Shown: positions 22,617-31,742 of the stretch, piece by piece
How the letters are laid out: the number at the start of each line of letters is the position of its first letter
Position numbering within the stretch: position 1 is the stretch's first letter
From: Symsagittifera roscoffensis
Taxonomy: Eukaryota; Xenacoelomorpha; Acoela; Convolutidae
Length of the DNA stretch: 64,000 nucleotides
Direction of reading: 5' to 3'
NCBI RefSeq assembly: GCF_963678635.1
Contig: NC_087066.1
Span: 68,211,477-68,275,476, forward strand
Made by a program: the position numbers and the translations under genes
Notes under the pieces: generated by a model
Told to the model about the DNA's origin: nothing
Seen by the model: the letters and a program-made list of their open reading frames with translations, nothing else
The model's database searches: none

Positions 22617-23155
22617 ATGTACTCAAGAAAAGAAACAAGTCCCAATTACATTGAATTCTCAAAAAATCAAACAAGAATTGGGAGATTTTCTTGGTCCCAA
22701 AAATCCTACAAAGGGAAAATTTATTTTGAACCCTGCTTTCAACTATTCAAGAAAAATGAGTTGGGACAACTCGAAAAAAGACAGCAAGTCTATCTTGGTG
22801 AAAAAGAAGGAGAAGCAATCTCAGCAATTAGAAATACTGTTATTCACGATGCTGAAAACCTTGGACTCGTTCCTATATTGGAACTCACTTCTGAAAAAGA
22901 GTCAACCAGGATCAGGAGCTTGCCAACTGCAACAAAGTGTATGACATAGCAACATACAATAGAAGACAAGTTTGTGTCACGATCAAGAAGTACAATATTA
23001 ACAAACCTCCCTACATTCAGATTCGACTATTCACCGCAAAAGAGAATGAAGCAATGAAACAAGTTGCCTATGTCAACTATACTTTGAACGAATTCAAAGA
23101 ACTGTCCCAAATTTTGGGAGACTTTATGTTTGTTGAGAACTGTAATGTACAATAA
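22617..23155 (+). pseudogene. PC4-like ssDNA-binding protein candidate (element C), one frameshift
   Basis: ATG at 22,617; the frame shifts near 22,900 and continues to 23,155. Two similar beta-rich segments are visible: RFSWSQKSYKGKIYFEP...LYKK-like in the first half, and QVCVTIKKY...YIQIRLFTAKE followed by a helix (YTLNEFKELSQIL) in the second. This beta-sheet then helix layout recalls the PC4/SUB1 single-strand-binding fold, which occurs in several Polinton and adintovirus genomes. The call rests on pattern, not catalytic residues. Position just before two other small genes suggests a replication-related block. Confidence 0.4.
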
Positions 23156-23237
23156 TTTGTGTTGTTTATGTTTTTGTCTTGTAATTTAACTATTTATCCT
23201 CAAAATCATTTTTCATTTAGTATTGGTGTTGAACAGT

Positions 23238-23666
23238 ATGAGTTGGAATATTGGTTTTTCAAGAAATTTACTCTTAAAACTTCACAATAAATTGGGACTT
23301 TTTCATATTGTTCTAGAAGAACAGTCCCAAAAAATTTCACTAACAAGTATAGAATCTCAAAATTTACCAAACTTGCAGAATTTGGACGTAGACTCACAAA
23401 TATCTCACTTTGAGTGGACTCTGCATAATGGTAGAAGAAAAATTCACATAGGATACCGATCTGATACCAAAAAAATAGATCTTGTAGAATATCGTAGAAA
23501 TGGAAATCAATGGAAAAATAATCAATCTTTACAACTACAAAGAGAAGAATATGATAAATTACTTGATATGCTTCCTTCATTACTAGGTTATGTAGAGATC
23601 TTCAAAAAATCTTGTATGATTATTGACGAATGCACTGTAGAAAATGAACGTACAGAAATTGAATGA
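23238..23666 (+). CDS. Small beta-rich protein, possibly PC4-like, intact (element C)
   Basis: ATG at 23,238; 142 codons to TGA at 23,664-23,666. The middle reads FEWTLHNGRRKIHIGYRSD...IDLVEYRRNG then a helix EEYDKLLDMLPSL, again sheet-sheet-helix like PC4-type domains. The stop overlaps the next ORF (ATG 23,644) by 23 nt in another frame, so the two are tightly packed. Function not established. Confidence 0.45.
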   Translation: MSWNIGFSRNLLLKLHNKLGLFHIVLEEQSQKISLTSIESQNLPNLQNLDVDSQISHFEWTLHNGRRKIHIGYRSDTKKIDLVEYRRNGNQWKNNQSLQLQREEYDKLLDMLPSLLGYVEIFKKSCMIIDECTVENERTEIE

Positions 23667-24048
23667 AATTCTAAGAGTTTTTGAGATTATTAGGCAAGAT
23701 TTCTCATCAAATACAAAAAGAAAAAATTTATTTCTTTGTACCTGTATTGTTTTGGAGCCGGACATAAATTTAAAAGAAATGGACCAAAAATTTCCTTTTG
23801 GCGTACTAATTGGATACGGAAATTCCTGTATGGATTACTTTTTTGCAAACTCCAAAATTTTTAGACTACATGCAATTCTACACGACTCTGCTGGATCTGT
23901 GAAATCTACTACAAAAAAAGGTCCTGGGTATTGTTATGTTGCACCTAGTCTCCCCAGTTCATGCTTTCTTGGTCACGTGACTGGATTATTTTTCTGTTTA
24001 TTTGTTAAAATATTTGCTTCATCAGTATATGCTTTGTTTGATTGTTAA
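23644..24048 (+). CDS. Conserved Polinton protein with RLHAILHD motif, intact (element C)
   Basis: A 134-codon frame from ATG 23,644, without breaks. Key features: FPFGVLIGYGNS, RLHAILHDSAG, KKGPGYCY, CFLGHVTGLFFCLFVK and a C-terminal FDC. The element B counterpart at 9,734-10,162 keeps the same motif order although most other residues differ. The conserved His-Asp pair and scattered Cys residues could be structural or catalytic. The frame lacks a signal peptide; one hydrophobic stretch (GLFFCLFVKIF) sits near the C-terminus. I do not recognise the family. Confidence 0.55.
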   Translation: MNVQKLNEILRVFEIIRQDFSSNTKRKNLFLCTCIVLEPDINLKEMDQKFPFGVLIGYGNSCMDYFFANSKIFRLHAILHDSAGSVKSTTKKGPGYCYVAPSLPSSCFLGHVTGLFFCLFVKIFASSVYALFDC

Positions 24049-24087
24049 TCATTTTTAACAAAAACTCCAGAGAAATCAGTTAACAGA

Positions 24088-24552
24088 ATGAGTCTAGTTG
24101 TTTTGGATATTGAATGTATCGAAAGCAATATAGTGAAAGAATTAGGAGTTTATAAGGATGGACAAACAGAAGGATATTCCTTTCTTCCTCCCAAAAAATT
24201 CAAACCAGCATCCCAATCTTTTTGGTGTACACAGCATCTTCATGGAATCAATTGGAGCAGTGTTACAAAAAATATACTGAACTTGAAAAAATTTTGAAAA
24301 ATCTAGAAGCCACAGACACGGAATTTTTTGCAAAAGGTTATGAAAAATGTAAGATTCTATCAGAATTTTTGGAAACAAAGATTATTAATTTGGATGACTA
24401 CGCTTGCCCTAAAGTTTTTGATATTCAAAGATGAAGAATATGATTGGAGGTGTAGCAACTACCCATTTCGTCATGCAAAAACTCTTCACTGTGCAGAAAG
24501 AAAAGCATTTGCATACGGAACATGGACTCGATGTTTTTTTAACAAATTTTAA
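24088..24552 (+). pseudogene. DxE exonuclease-like Polinton protein (element C), two frameshifts
   Basis: ATG at 24,088 starts SLVVLDIECIESNIVKELG, with the DxE pair expected of RNase-H-fold exonucleases. It continues to HLHGINW, shifts frame near 24,265 into ILKNLEATDTEFFAKGYEKC and INLDDYACPK, then shifts near 24,420 into YDWRCSNYPFRHAKTLHCAE and a basic tail. The C-terminal Cys/His pairs (RC, RH, LHC) may bind metal. The same protein is decayed in element B. Substrate and activity are unproven. Confidence 0.55.
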
Positions 24553-24629
24553 AATATAATATTCTTAATGTACTACCATTTTCAAACTTTAATTAAATTT
24601 CATTGTCAACTTTTTCCTTTTAGAGTTAA

Positions 24630-24784
24630 GATGGTCGATCAATGTGACAAACCCGTAAGTTTAGGAAATTTTGTTTTTGATGAAGAAAATCATGAACGAA
24701 AATCATGGAAATTGTTTGAACCTACATGTAATAGATCTCTTTTAGTTTTTTAGTGCCAATTTTTTGTTATAGTTTTGATGCTAG
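24630..24784 (+). pseudogene. Small membrane protein (element C), stop inside the membrane segment
   Basis: ATG at 24,630 opens DQCDKPVSLGNFVFDEENH...KLFEPTCNRSLLVF, then TAG at 24,751, after which the same frame resumes with CQFFVIVLML, a hydrophobic run. Together these suggest a single-span protein of about 50 residues cut by a stop in its membrane helix. A pyrimidine tract ending CCTTTTAG sits 6 nt before the ATG and might be a splice acceptor. Confidence 0.4.
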
Positions 24785-24888
24785 TATGAGCAATCGTTCG
24801 AATTATGTTATCCACAACATGTGAAGAAACAACAGTTTGGGTAGCTATTTTATCAAGTACAGTCGGTTATATTCTACCTTCTCCAAAG

Positions 24889-25784
24889 CTATGAATAAAA
24901 TAATATCTACCAAAGAACGAATTTTTATTTCCCCAGTTGGACCAAGTGGATCTGGAAAATCGCATCTTATTTTTGATTGGTTGAAAATTGGTACTTTTCA
25001 ACCAGCATTCGACAAAAATTTTTATTTTTATCAACATTATCAACCTCTTTATAGTCAAATGCAAAGAAAAAACCTTAAATTTATCCAAGGAGTAGATTTT
25101 GACTTGATTGAAAATCTCCCCAATAATGGAACTAAGTATTTGCTTATATTTGATGATTCTTGTGAAGAAATTTCAAACACCAAACAATTTGTAAAAATTG
25201 CTGCTGCGGGTAGACACAGGGGTCTGAATACAATTAACATCAAACACAATTTATTTCATCAAAGCAAATTAGGACGAGATGTAGAGTTACAAAATACACA
25301 CATAGTCTTGTTCAAGTCGCCGAGGGATGTTTTACAAATCAATACATTAAGTCAACAACTAGGTCTAGGATCTCAATTGAAAGAGTGGTATCAAGATGCA
25401 ACATCCGTTCCTTATGGTCATTTACTTATTGATTTAACCCCAAAAACAGTTGATTCACTTAGGTATTGCACTAATAGTGGCTCAGTTCCAACAAAATTTT
25501 ACTTACCAGCTGGAATAGAGACAAAGTTTTTGGACGTTGAGTACACTATACGTCTCTATTCTCCCAATTTTTCAAAAATTTTCCCTAAGGCTTCGAAAAC
25601 AATTCATTCTCAATTGCCCAAAAGATTTCATTCAGTTTCTGAGCGAGTGTTTAGTAAACCTATTAAGAGGAGAGCTTCGAGATCTTCGGAAAGAAGACGT
25701 AGTAAAATATCGAAAAAAAATTTCAGAACTAACACAAAAAAGAACTCCTCTACACAAAAGAAGAATTATTTTAAGTTCAACTAA
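24889..25784 (+). CDS. ATP: A32/FtsK-HerA-type packaging ATPase (element C)
   Basis: I take ATG 24,889 as start; the open frame also extends upstream without ATG. Walker A GPSGSGKS is at residues 17-24, Walker B LLIFDD at 84-89, then AAAGRHR near 105 and FKSPRD near 141-146, all typical of Polinton genome-packaging ATPases. It would pump DNA into the capsid. The family domain ends about residue 216 (25,537). Beyond that the frame overlaps, in a different phase, a conserved small gene (25,537-25,839), so the last 80 residues may be spurious read-through. The catalytic motifs look intact. Confidence 0.8.
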
Positions 25785-25839
25785 AGGGTTACAATTGATA
25801 TCTATCATCACACCTTTTGTCATTAAACGATTGACATAG
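25537..25839 (+). pseudogene. Small helical basic Polinton protein downstream of the ATPase
   Basis: The frame contains FILNCPKDFIQFLSECLVNLLRGEL then a Lys/Arg-rich stretch (KKISELTQKRTPLHKRR) and a hydrophobic end, the layout of a small gene regularly found after the ATPase in Polintons. There is no ATG: the frame begins TTGAGTAC at 25,537, which is one base from ATG. Start-codon loss is therefore likely, unless a non-AUG start is used. Function unknown. Confidence 0.4.
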
Positions 25840-25846
25840 TAAGTAA

Positions 25847-26251
25847 CAGTTTGTTTTAATTCCGTACTCAGTTTATCAATCACAAAGTACACTTCCAAGA
25901 AAACAAAAATTGGAACAAAAGCAAGAAAAAGAGGAGATTGTACCAAAAAATTTTGATTCTATTTACAGTGCTGTAAATGCGAGGTTGAAAACGAGCAACA
26001 ATAAGAATATTATTGATTTAATTTTGAATTCTCCTAGAATTGAAATCAGCCAGTCAGACAATATTATATTGGATAATCGAGATACAAAAGAATCTATTGT
26101 AGACTTTGTGTGTGCACTAAAGCGAAAAAATACCGATTTTCCAGATATTTACTTTACAATTTTGGAAGCAACACATATTCCTCCTAAACTTGTTATTAAC
26201 AAGAATGCCAAAGCAAAAGATAGAGGAACTTGGATCCCTTTCAAAATCTGA
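25847..26251 (+). CDS. Unnamed Polinton protein preceding the integrase
   Basis: An open frame without ATG, entered just after a TAACAG that could be a splice acceptor. It encodes a basic/acidic start (KQEKEEIVPKNF), LIEI-type helices, DTKESIVDFVCALKRK and ends GTWIPFKI. An acidic-then-NIVDLV-like segment followed by a C-terminal W motif recurs in proteins at this position in other Polintons as far as I recall. It overlaps the integrase ATG (26,205). Function unknown. Confidence 0.35.
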   Translation, partial: QFVLIPYSVYQSQSTLPRKQKLEQKQEKEEIVPKNFDSIYSAVNARLKTSNNKNIIDLILNSPRIEISQSDNIILDNRDTKESIVDFVCALKRKNTDFPDIYFTILEATHIPPKLVINKNAKAKDRGTWIPFKI

Positions 26252-27148
26252 AAAGGTAAGACTAAACAGATTGTATTCTAGGGGCAGAGCTGCGTACGGT
26301 TCTATTCAAAACTTGAGTAAAGCGAGTGGTTTACCAAAAAAGAAAGTAGAAAAGTTTTTACAAAAACCAAGACATCGTATACAAAATTTGGTCCACCAAT
26401 CAGGTCTTTCCGAAGACTTCAAGCGTTTTCTAAATATATCAATGAAATCTGGTGTATGGACTTGGCTTTTGTAGACAAATTAGCTAGTCAAAACATTGGA
26501 GTCAAGTATTTATTAGTTGCTGTAGATATTTTTTCGAGATTTGTCAGAGTTCAAACAATGAAAACAAAGTATGCCAAAGACACTTTACAAGCTTTTAGAA
26601 AAATGATTTCTCGAAAAAACACTCCTGAAAAACTTTGGGTTGATAAAGGAACAGAATATGGGGGAACTTTCAAAAAGTTTTGCAAGGAGAAAGACATTGA
26701 AGTTTACTCAACAATGAGTGAAACCAAAGCTGCATTTGCTTAGAGAGCAATTCAATCTTTAAAACATATAATATATCGTTACATTGAAGATCATGGTGAA
26801 AAATGTATCCCCAAATTGCAGCAATTTGTTTCTACATTGAACTGCCGCAAAAATCGATCAATTGGAAAATCTCCCAGAGATGTGAAAAACAGTGATTTGT
26901 TATCAATATTGTATAACAAATCATTCAAGAAATATACTAAACCAAAATTCAAAATTGGTGATAGAGTTAGAATTTCGAAAAAAGATATTCCGTTCCGAAA
27001 AGGATACAAGCCACAGTTTACAGATGAAATTTTTGAAATTTCGTCGATATCTACAAAAAAACCTCCAACATACATCATCAAAGATCTCAAAAAAGAAGAA
27101 ATTCTGGAAAAATTTTATGATAAAGAGCTGAGAAAATGTTCAGATTAG
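26205..27148 (+). pseudogene. INT: Retroviral-type (DDE) integrase of element C, inactive
   Basis: ATG at 26,205. The N-terminal part reads YSRGRAAYGSIQNLSKAS, then the frame shifts near 26,435 into IWCMDLAFVDK. First catalytic Asp is in MDLAF (about 26,459), second in WVDKGTEYG (about 26,640). The third residue should be Glu in the x-ER-IQ-LK helix, but the codon is TAG at 26,741. After the stop the frame continues with RAIQSLK, a KFKIGDRVRISK SH3-like domain (about 26,950) and ends at 27,148. Polinton integrases insert the element with 6-bp duplications; this copy cannot be functional because of both the frameshift and the loss of the catalytic Glu. Confidence 0.92.
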
Positions 27149-27191
27149 TGTTAAGTCATTTTTTAAATTGAGTTTCTATCGATCAGTTGTC

Positions 27192-28019
27192 ATGGATTCT
27201 TTTACTATTGAGCTAGTTTCTAATGCTTCTTTTAATTGTTATCCGAATAACAGTCTTAGTTCCTTTACAAATTTTCTACCGGAACAAATACATCTAAAAG
27301 GAGAATAGGAGGTTGCTATTTCAGAAATATCGTACCCTTCTTTGTACCAAAACGTTACAGAGGGAAAGTTTACTTTCGTAGATGGACGAGAAAGTCCTGA
27401 GGAAAAAAGAAAGATTCAACCGATGCATATTGAACCTGGATTGTATCCAAGTATTGTTGATATAGTTGTAGCCATGAATGACAAAGTTCGAAAACGTATA
27501 GGCGCACAAAAATATGAATATAACGGAATTTATGTATCAGTAGATAAGAATACACAAAAAATTGCCATTCATTTACCTGAGGATCAATCAGTGTTTATAA
27601 TTCAAAGTGCTGATTTGAGTCACATTTTTGGTTGTGATTTAGAACAAAATCAGACAGGTGTTATAAGGAAAGGAAAAGAACCACATTATATCAGTATTCT
27701 TACGATATTATAAGAATACATTCCTTAAAGATTTATAATGATATTATAGAATATAATATAGTAGGCGATACAAAAACTCCATTACTGCGTTGTATTCCTT
27801 TCATTTCCAAAGTAAAAAATGGAGACATAATATCTACAGGACAGTACATGAACTATCAATCCTTCACAAATCTACAATTTAAAAAATTATTAAAAAAGCT
27901 CTTTCCACAGCATAAAAATATAACTAAGGGATACTACAGATGAAAAAATTCCTTTTGTGTCCGTAGGAATTACACGAGTTGTCCTCTTGTTTCGCAAGAT
28001 TTCGGATAATCATTTTTGA
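27192..28019 (+). pseudogene. Penton-like minor capsid protein (element C), broken
   Basis: ATG at 27,192 (MDSFTIELVSNASFNCYPNN), an in-frame TAG at 27,306 where a Trp is normally found, then VAISEISYPS...YQNVTEGKFTF and IEPGLYPSIVDIVVAMNDKV. The frame shifts near 27,700 (YDIIRIHS, IVGDTKTPLLRC) and again near 27,905, ending DNHF at 28,019. This set of blocks marks the Polinton single-jelly-roll penton, which closes the capsid vertices. Two frameshifts and one stop. Confidence 0.75.
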
Positions 28020-28036
28020 TTTATACTTCATACGAA

Positions 28037-28403
28037 ATGGTTGCTCAAAGTTCAGCTAATTTTCCTATTTTTCGTGGACATGCAAGGCAGCGTGGAAGAG
28101 GTTTTGGTGCTCTTGCAAAAACTCTTGGGAGAACTGCAATTCCCTTCATTAAAAAATATATAGTCCCAGCTGCAAAAAGGATCGGAGCAGACTTATTTGA
28201 AATTGCCGCTCCAGAGATTGGAGAAGTTGTCAGTGGACGAAAAAAACTCAAAACGTTTGCAAAAGATGTTGGAAAAAAAAGTTCGAAAACAGCTGGGAGG
28301 CGGAAAAAAGAAATCCAAGCGTAGAACAAGAAGAACCATTTCCCAAAAGAGTAGTTCAAAAATCAGTCGCTCTCGCAAAGACATTTTTGACAAGATAAAA
28401 TGA
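28037..28403 (+). pseudogene. Basic core/minor virion protein (element C), frameshifted
   Basis: ATG 28,037. The start reads MVAQSSANFPIFRGHARQRG, then a segment GALAKTLGRTAIPFIKKYI and APEIGEVVSG resembling other Polinton core proteins. An A8 tract near 28,272-28,280 marks a frameshift into KVRKQLGGGKKKSKRRTRR and an Arg/Ser tail. The final TGA overlaps the capsid ATG (ATGA). Adenovirus pX/pVII-like DNA condensation is a reasonable analogy. One homopolymer slip is the only break. Confidence 0.6.
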
Positions 28404-29722
28404 GTGTAAATCAAAGTAGTCATTTTCGGTACGGAGCGTTTACAAATTCTTCTTTGGAGATTTTTGATAAAGCCCCAGTTTTGGAAACAATTATGTCATC
28501 TTACACGAAAGAAGTATTCCCCAGTACTTCTCTGGATGAAAGCAGTATTGAGTTTGAATTTGAAACGGATCGTAATCTCTACTTGGATATGCGTGATACC
28601 CATCTTAGCTTAAAGCTTCAACTATTCAAAGGAAGATTGTTTGATGCTTTCAAAAAAGAAAAAGCAGAACATAAAGCAAAATCGGAGGAAGATTCAGATG
28701 AGGAACCACAAACTTACTTAACTTATGTAAACAATCTACTACATTCTCTATTCTCCAACTGTGAAGTTTATTTTAACAAACAAATGGTTTACAATGCCAA
28801 TGGGTTATATCCTCATAAGGCACAGATATCGAACGAATTCAACTCGTCAGCAGTGAGTAATAAAGGAATTCTTGCTTGTCATGGATACAGTTTTGAAGAA
28901 AATCCTGATGCATTTGATATGTATCCATTCACTGATAGAGCAAATTCCTTGGGAACAGGAATAACTTTTTCACTCTATGGGAGGCTCGCCATTGATTTGT
29001 TTATTTGCGAAAAACTGTTGCTACCAAATACCAAAGTTCGAATTAAACTTATTCGAGCTAGACCTGATTTTTACATGTTATCTGATAATCCAAATGTCAG
29101 TCTGAAAATAGTTGATTGTTCACTGTTTAAAAGAAGAATTTTAGTAGCTCAACCTAATCATCAATATTTGCAATGGAATCTGGAAAGGGAACCTGCTCAT
29201 TACAATTACATGGAAACTATAGCAAGAACCTTTATCATTCCATCTCGTCAAAACCAGTTTATTCAGGAAAATGTTTTTAATAATGCCCCAATCAGAAGGA
29301 TAGCTGTTGCAATGAATACAAATTTGGCTGTTGCGGGATCTTTTTATGAAAATCCTTTCAATTATCAACAGTTTCACTTGAGAGAGCTTAGAATTATTCG
29401 GGGTGGAAGAGCAATTATTTCATTAGATACAACTTCTCCTTGTCGACCCTATGTTACAACAATGAAAGCAATGCAGTTTAACGAAGATTTTCCAGCTCTT
29501 CCTATGGAAGATTTTCAAAATCACTATATTCTAGTTTTCGACTTGACTTCACTACAGGATGCCGCTGAACACTTGCATTATCCAGAACTTAGTGGAGAAA
29601 GCTTGAGATTAGAAATGTTTTTCCAATTTCCCTTGGAGCAAGTAACGGAAGTGATAGTCTTGGTAGAAAGACTATCAAATATTCAAATTGACAAATTCGG
29701 AACAGTCGCTAAAAATGTTTAA
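28400..29722 (+). CDS. MCP: Major capsid protein (double jelly roll), intact
   Basis: A single open frame of 440 codons from ATG 28,400. It follows the Polinton/adintovirus capsid pattern, of the nematode F54H12.2-like subgroup: LETIMSSYTKEVFPSTS near the start, DRNLYLDMRDTHLSLKLQL, a variable acidic loop (EEDSDEEPQ), SLFSNCEVYFNKQMV, LPNTKVRIKLIRARPDFYM, RTFIIPSRQNQFIQENVF, RRIAVAMNTNLAVAGSF and HYILVFDLTSLQDAAE. It would form the hexagonal capsomers. No stop or frameshift is seen while its neighbours are broken. The core gene stop overlaps its start, and its own stop overlaps the next ATG by 8 nt, as in compact viral-type operon-like arrays. Length is within the 400-650 residue range of the family. 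Confidence 0.9.
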   Translation: MSVNQSSHFRYGAFTNSSLEIFDKAPVLETIMSSYTKEVFPSTSLDESSIEFEFETDRNLYLDMRDTHLSLKLQLFKGRLFDAFKKEKAEHKAKSEEDSDEEPQTYLTYVNNLLHSLFSNCEVYFNKQMVYNANGLYPHKAQISNEFNSSAVSNKGILACHGYSFEENPDAFDMYPFTDRANSLGTGITFSLYGRLAIDLFICEKLLLPNTKVRIKLIRARPDFYMLSDNPNVSLKIVDCSLFKRRILVAQPNHQYLQWNLEREPAHYNYMETIARTFIIPSRQNQFIQENVFNNAPIRRIAVAMNTNLAVAGSFYENPFNYQQFHLRELRIIRGGRAIISLDTTSPCRPYVTTMKAMQFNEDFPALPMEDFQNHYILVFDLTSLQDAAEHLHYPELSGESLRLEMFFQFPLEQVTEVIVLVERLSNIQIDKFGTVAKNV

Positions 29723-30071
29723 TTTTTTTGAGTTTTCAGGTTCCTATAAAAATATTGTAACTTTTTTGGGACTTTTCTTTGTTACTACCTCTGTACTGTC
29801 TATATTGTTTTTCTTGAGACCTAAAGCTCCAGAAAAAATAGAGAAGGAATGCTGTTTAGTTGAAAACCCGAGACACTTCTTCAACCTAGACTGTAAAACA
29901 GTATTCAATAAACTTTGCCCACTATATAAGGCTTGTGTATGGGACTTTGTTGATTCAATTCCTAAATGTGTGTAAGTCATTATTCTTCCTTCTTTTAAAC
30001 CTAAAGTACACTATCAAACTATCAATTTCATTTTTAGCTGTAAATCAGCCTACAATTCCAAAGATGGATAA
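29715..30071 (+). CDS. Single-span membrane protein with Cys-rich ectodomain (element C)
   Basis: ATG at 29,715 lies inside the last codons of the capsid gene. Residues about 10-34 are hydrophobic (a YKNIVTFLGLFFVTTSVLSI-type run), followed by a Cys-rich tail (ECCLVENP, LDCKTVF, LCPLYKACVWD, PKCV). Unspliced it stops at 29,975. A good intron at 29,972-30,037 (66 nt, GTAAGT...TTTTTAG) would extend the tail with CKSAYNSKDG to 30,071, overlapping the protease ATG at 30,064. A Cys-rich type I/II membrane protein next to the capsid gene could be a virion or exit protein; this is inference. Confidence 0.5.
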
Positions 30072-30426
30072 CATTTCACTTTTGCAAATTATCGAAAGAA
30101 TTCCAGAGCTCAGGTTCAAGTACATGGGATCATACCCTTCTGATACAGTACCTCAACTAACAAAATACTCTTTTGCAATTATTAACTCAGCCCCAAGCAA
30201 TGATAGAGGAGAACACTGGCTTATGATTTCTCGAATGAATAAAAGCTACTACTTTGCTGATTCTTTGGGAAGAAAGAGATCAACTTACCCTTTTTTGACA
30301 AAAAAGTTTCGACGAATGGTTCCTCGAAAGCTACAAAAAACTGATAATTTGTGTGGTTTTTACGCAATTTATTCAGCATTTCTCCTTTTTAAATTCTTCC
30401 TGATGTTCATGATGTGTATGTTTTGA
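30064..30426 (+). CDS. PRO: Adenain-like cysteine protease (element C), C-terminus likely truncated
   Basis: ATG 30,064, 120 codons. Catalytic-type residues are visible in the Ulp1/adenain order: His51 in GEHWLMISR, Asp66 in FADSLG, Gln91 and Cys97 in DNLCGFYAIY. This enzyme processes capsid proteins in adeno-like viruses. The frame ends in a Phe/Met-rich stretch that suggests a late frameshift (about 30,395). Family members run 150-200 residues, so the C-terminus is short. The active site itself looks preserved. Confidence 0.8.
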   Translation: MDNISLLQIIERIPELRFKYMGSYPSDTVPQLTKYSFAIINSAPSNDRGEHWLMISRMNKSYYFADSLGRKRSTYPFLTKKFRRMVPRKLQKTDNLCGFYAIYSAFLLFKFFLMFMMCMF

Positions 30427-31541
30427 ACTTTATCAGTAATTTTATGTAAAAGTGAATTTTTTATTTGTAAGTGTAATTTTTTGCAGTAATTTTACTATAC
30501 GATGTAGTGAATTGTTTGATTATTTATGTAATTTAACTTTTTAAACTCCTTAAATTTTTTTACGAAAAGCATCTTAGCAACTAAATCTTTGATGAAATAC
30601 AGAAATTGATGATGGAATACTGATGTTGTAGTCCCCCAATTGAAAAAACTAACGATAGAGTAGATAAATTTACGAAAAATGTAACCAATTTCTAGTAAAT
30701 TGTATAATTTTCTTAAAAGTTTACTCTGAGAAAGATGGAAAAATAAATACACAAAAATATCAGAACCAAAAAAAATGATACTATGTTTTTCTCAGTGTAA
30801 ACTTTTACCGTGGCTGAGCAATTGATAAATTTGGATGATAATTTTTTGGAAAATTTGGAAATTTCAATAAATTTTTTTGGAAAATTTGGAAATTTTAAAG
30901 AATTTTTTTAAGATTAAAGACAAAGTGATAAAAAAGAAGTGAAATGAATCGTAGCAAGAAATATGACAGAATAAATAAACCAGTTGAGGTACAAATCAGT
31001 TAGATAATTATGTGAAAAAAGATGAATTAAGTCATAAAATTAACAAGTGTAATGAACCTGTCATGCGTTCTCCAGATAACCTGCGGAAAAAAGATTAAGT
31101 AGGATATAAAAGTAATCAACATTGAGGAGCTGTCAAGATTCCCCTGATATCCCGTGGAGCGAAATAACTAACCTGTCAAAGATAATCCCCTCTTGACAGT
31201 TTTCCCCAGATAACCTGAGGGAAAATAAATAACATGAAATAAGAATTTAAGATTCTTTCGAGAAAAAAAATATTCCGTGATATATTAGTTTATGATCCCA
31301 TACTCTAAATCGAAACTCAATTTTCGTCGAAGCTTACCACCTGAAACTTACCATCCAAAAAAAAATTTTCAATTTTTAATAAAAAATTGTTTTTTCAAGA
31401 TAAAAATGTATTTGCAAGTAAAACTTTAAAAATTTTCAAAAAATTTTCTGAAATTTACCTTCTGAAACTTACCATACCGAATTTTTGTAAGACATGATAG
31501 TCCTTACATATCACAAATCGTAGAAGTTAGCTAAATTTTTC
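30427..31541. other. Non-coding right end of element C
   Basis: AT-rich. Two similar CCAGATAACCTG[CA]GG-AAA motifs at about 31,073 and 31,203, with CCCCTGATATCCCGTGG between them, form a degenerate 60-70 bp repeat. CTGAAACTTACC motifs near 31,340-31,480 belong to the subterminal repeats. No gene seen. Confidence 0.4.
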
Positions 31542-31742
31542 TGAAACTTACCATCTGAAACCTACCATCTTAATACATTGGGAAACCTATTCCCTATCTT
31601 AATACATTGGGAAATCTATAGCCTATCTTAATACATAGGGTGCTGACCGGATACTCTATGGCCAATGTTAATACATGGGGGTCAGCACCCCCCCCCCCCC
31701 CTCCCCCCCCCCCCCGGCTGAACTGCCCCAACATATACTACT
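31542..31742 (-). repeat. Right terminal inverted repeat of element C
   Basis: Reverse complement of the left TIR with scattered changes; the C-run (about 31,687-31,715) is roughly twice as long as the matching G-run at the left, and is broken by one T. The end is TATACTACT at 31,742. Confidence 0.9.

Larger units (their letters stand above)
14211..31742. mobile_element. Polinton/Maverick element C, 17.5 kb, TIR to TIR
   Basis: The ends are inverted repeats starting AGTAGTATA and ending TATACTACT, as expected for Polintons (5'-AG). Flanking target DNA is the capsid gene of element B. The best candidate for the usual 6-bp target duplication is CATTAT (14,205-14,210) against CATTTG (31,743-31,748), only 4 of 6 identical. 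Contents: PolB, accessory genes, ATPase, integrase, penton, core, capsid, membrane protein and protease. PolB, integrase, penton and several others are broken, so this copy is not autonomous. Confidence 0.9.
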
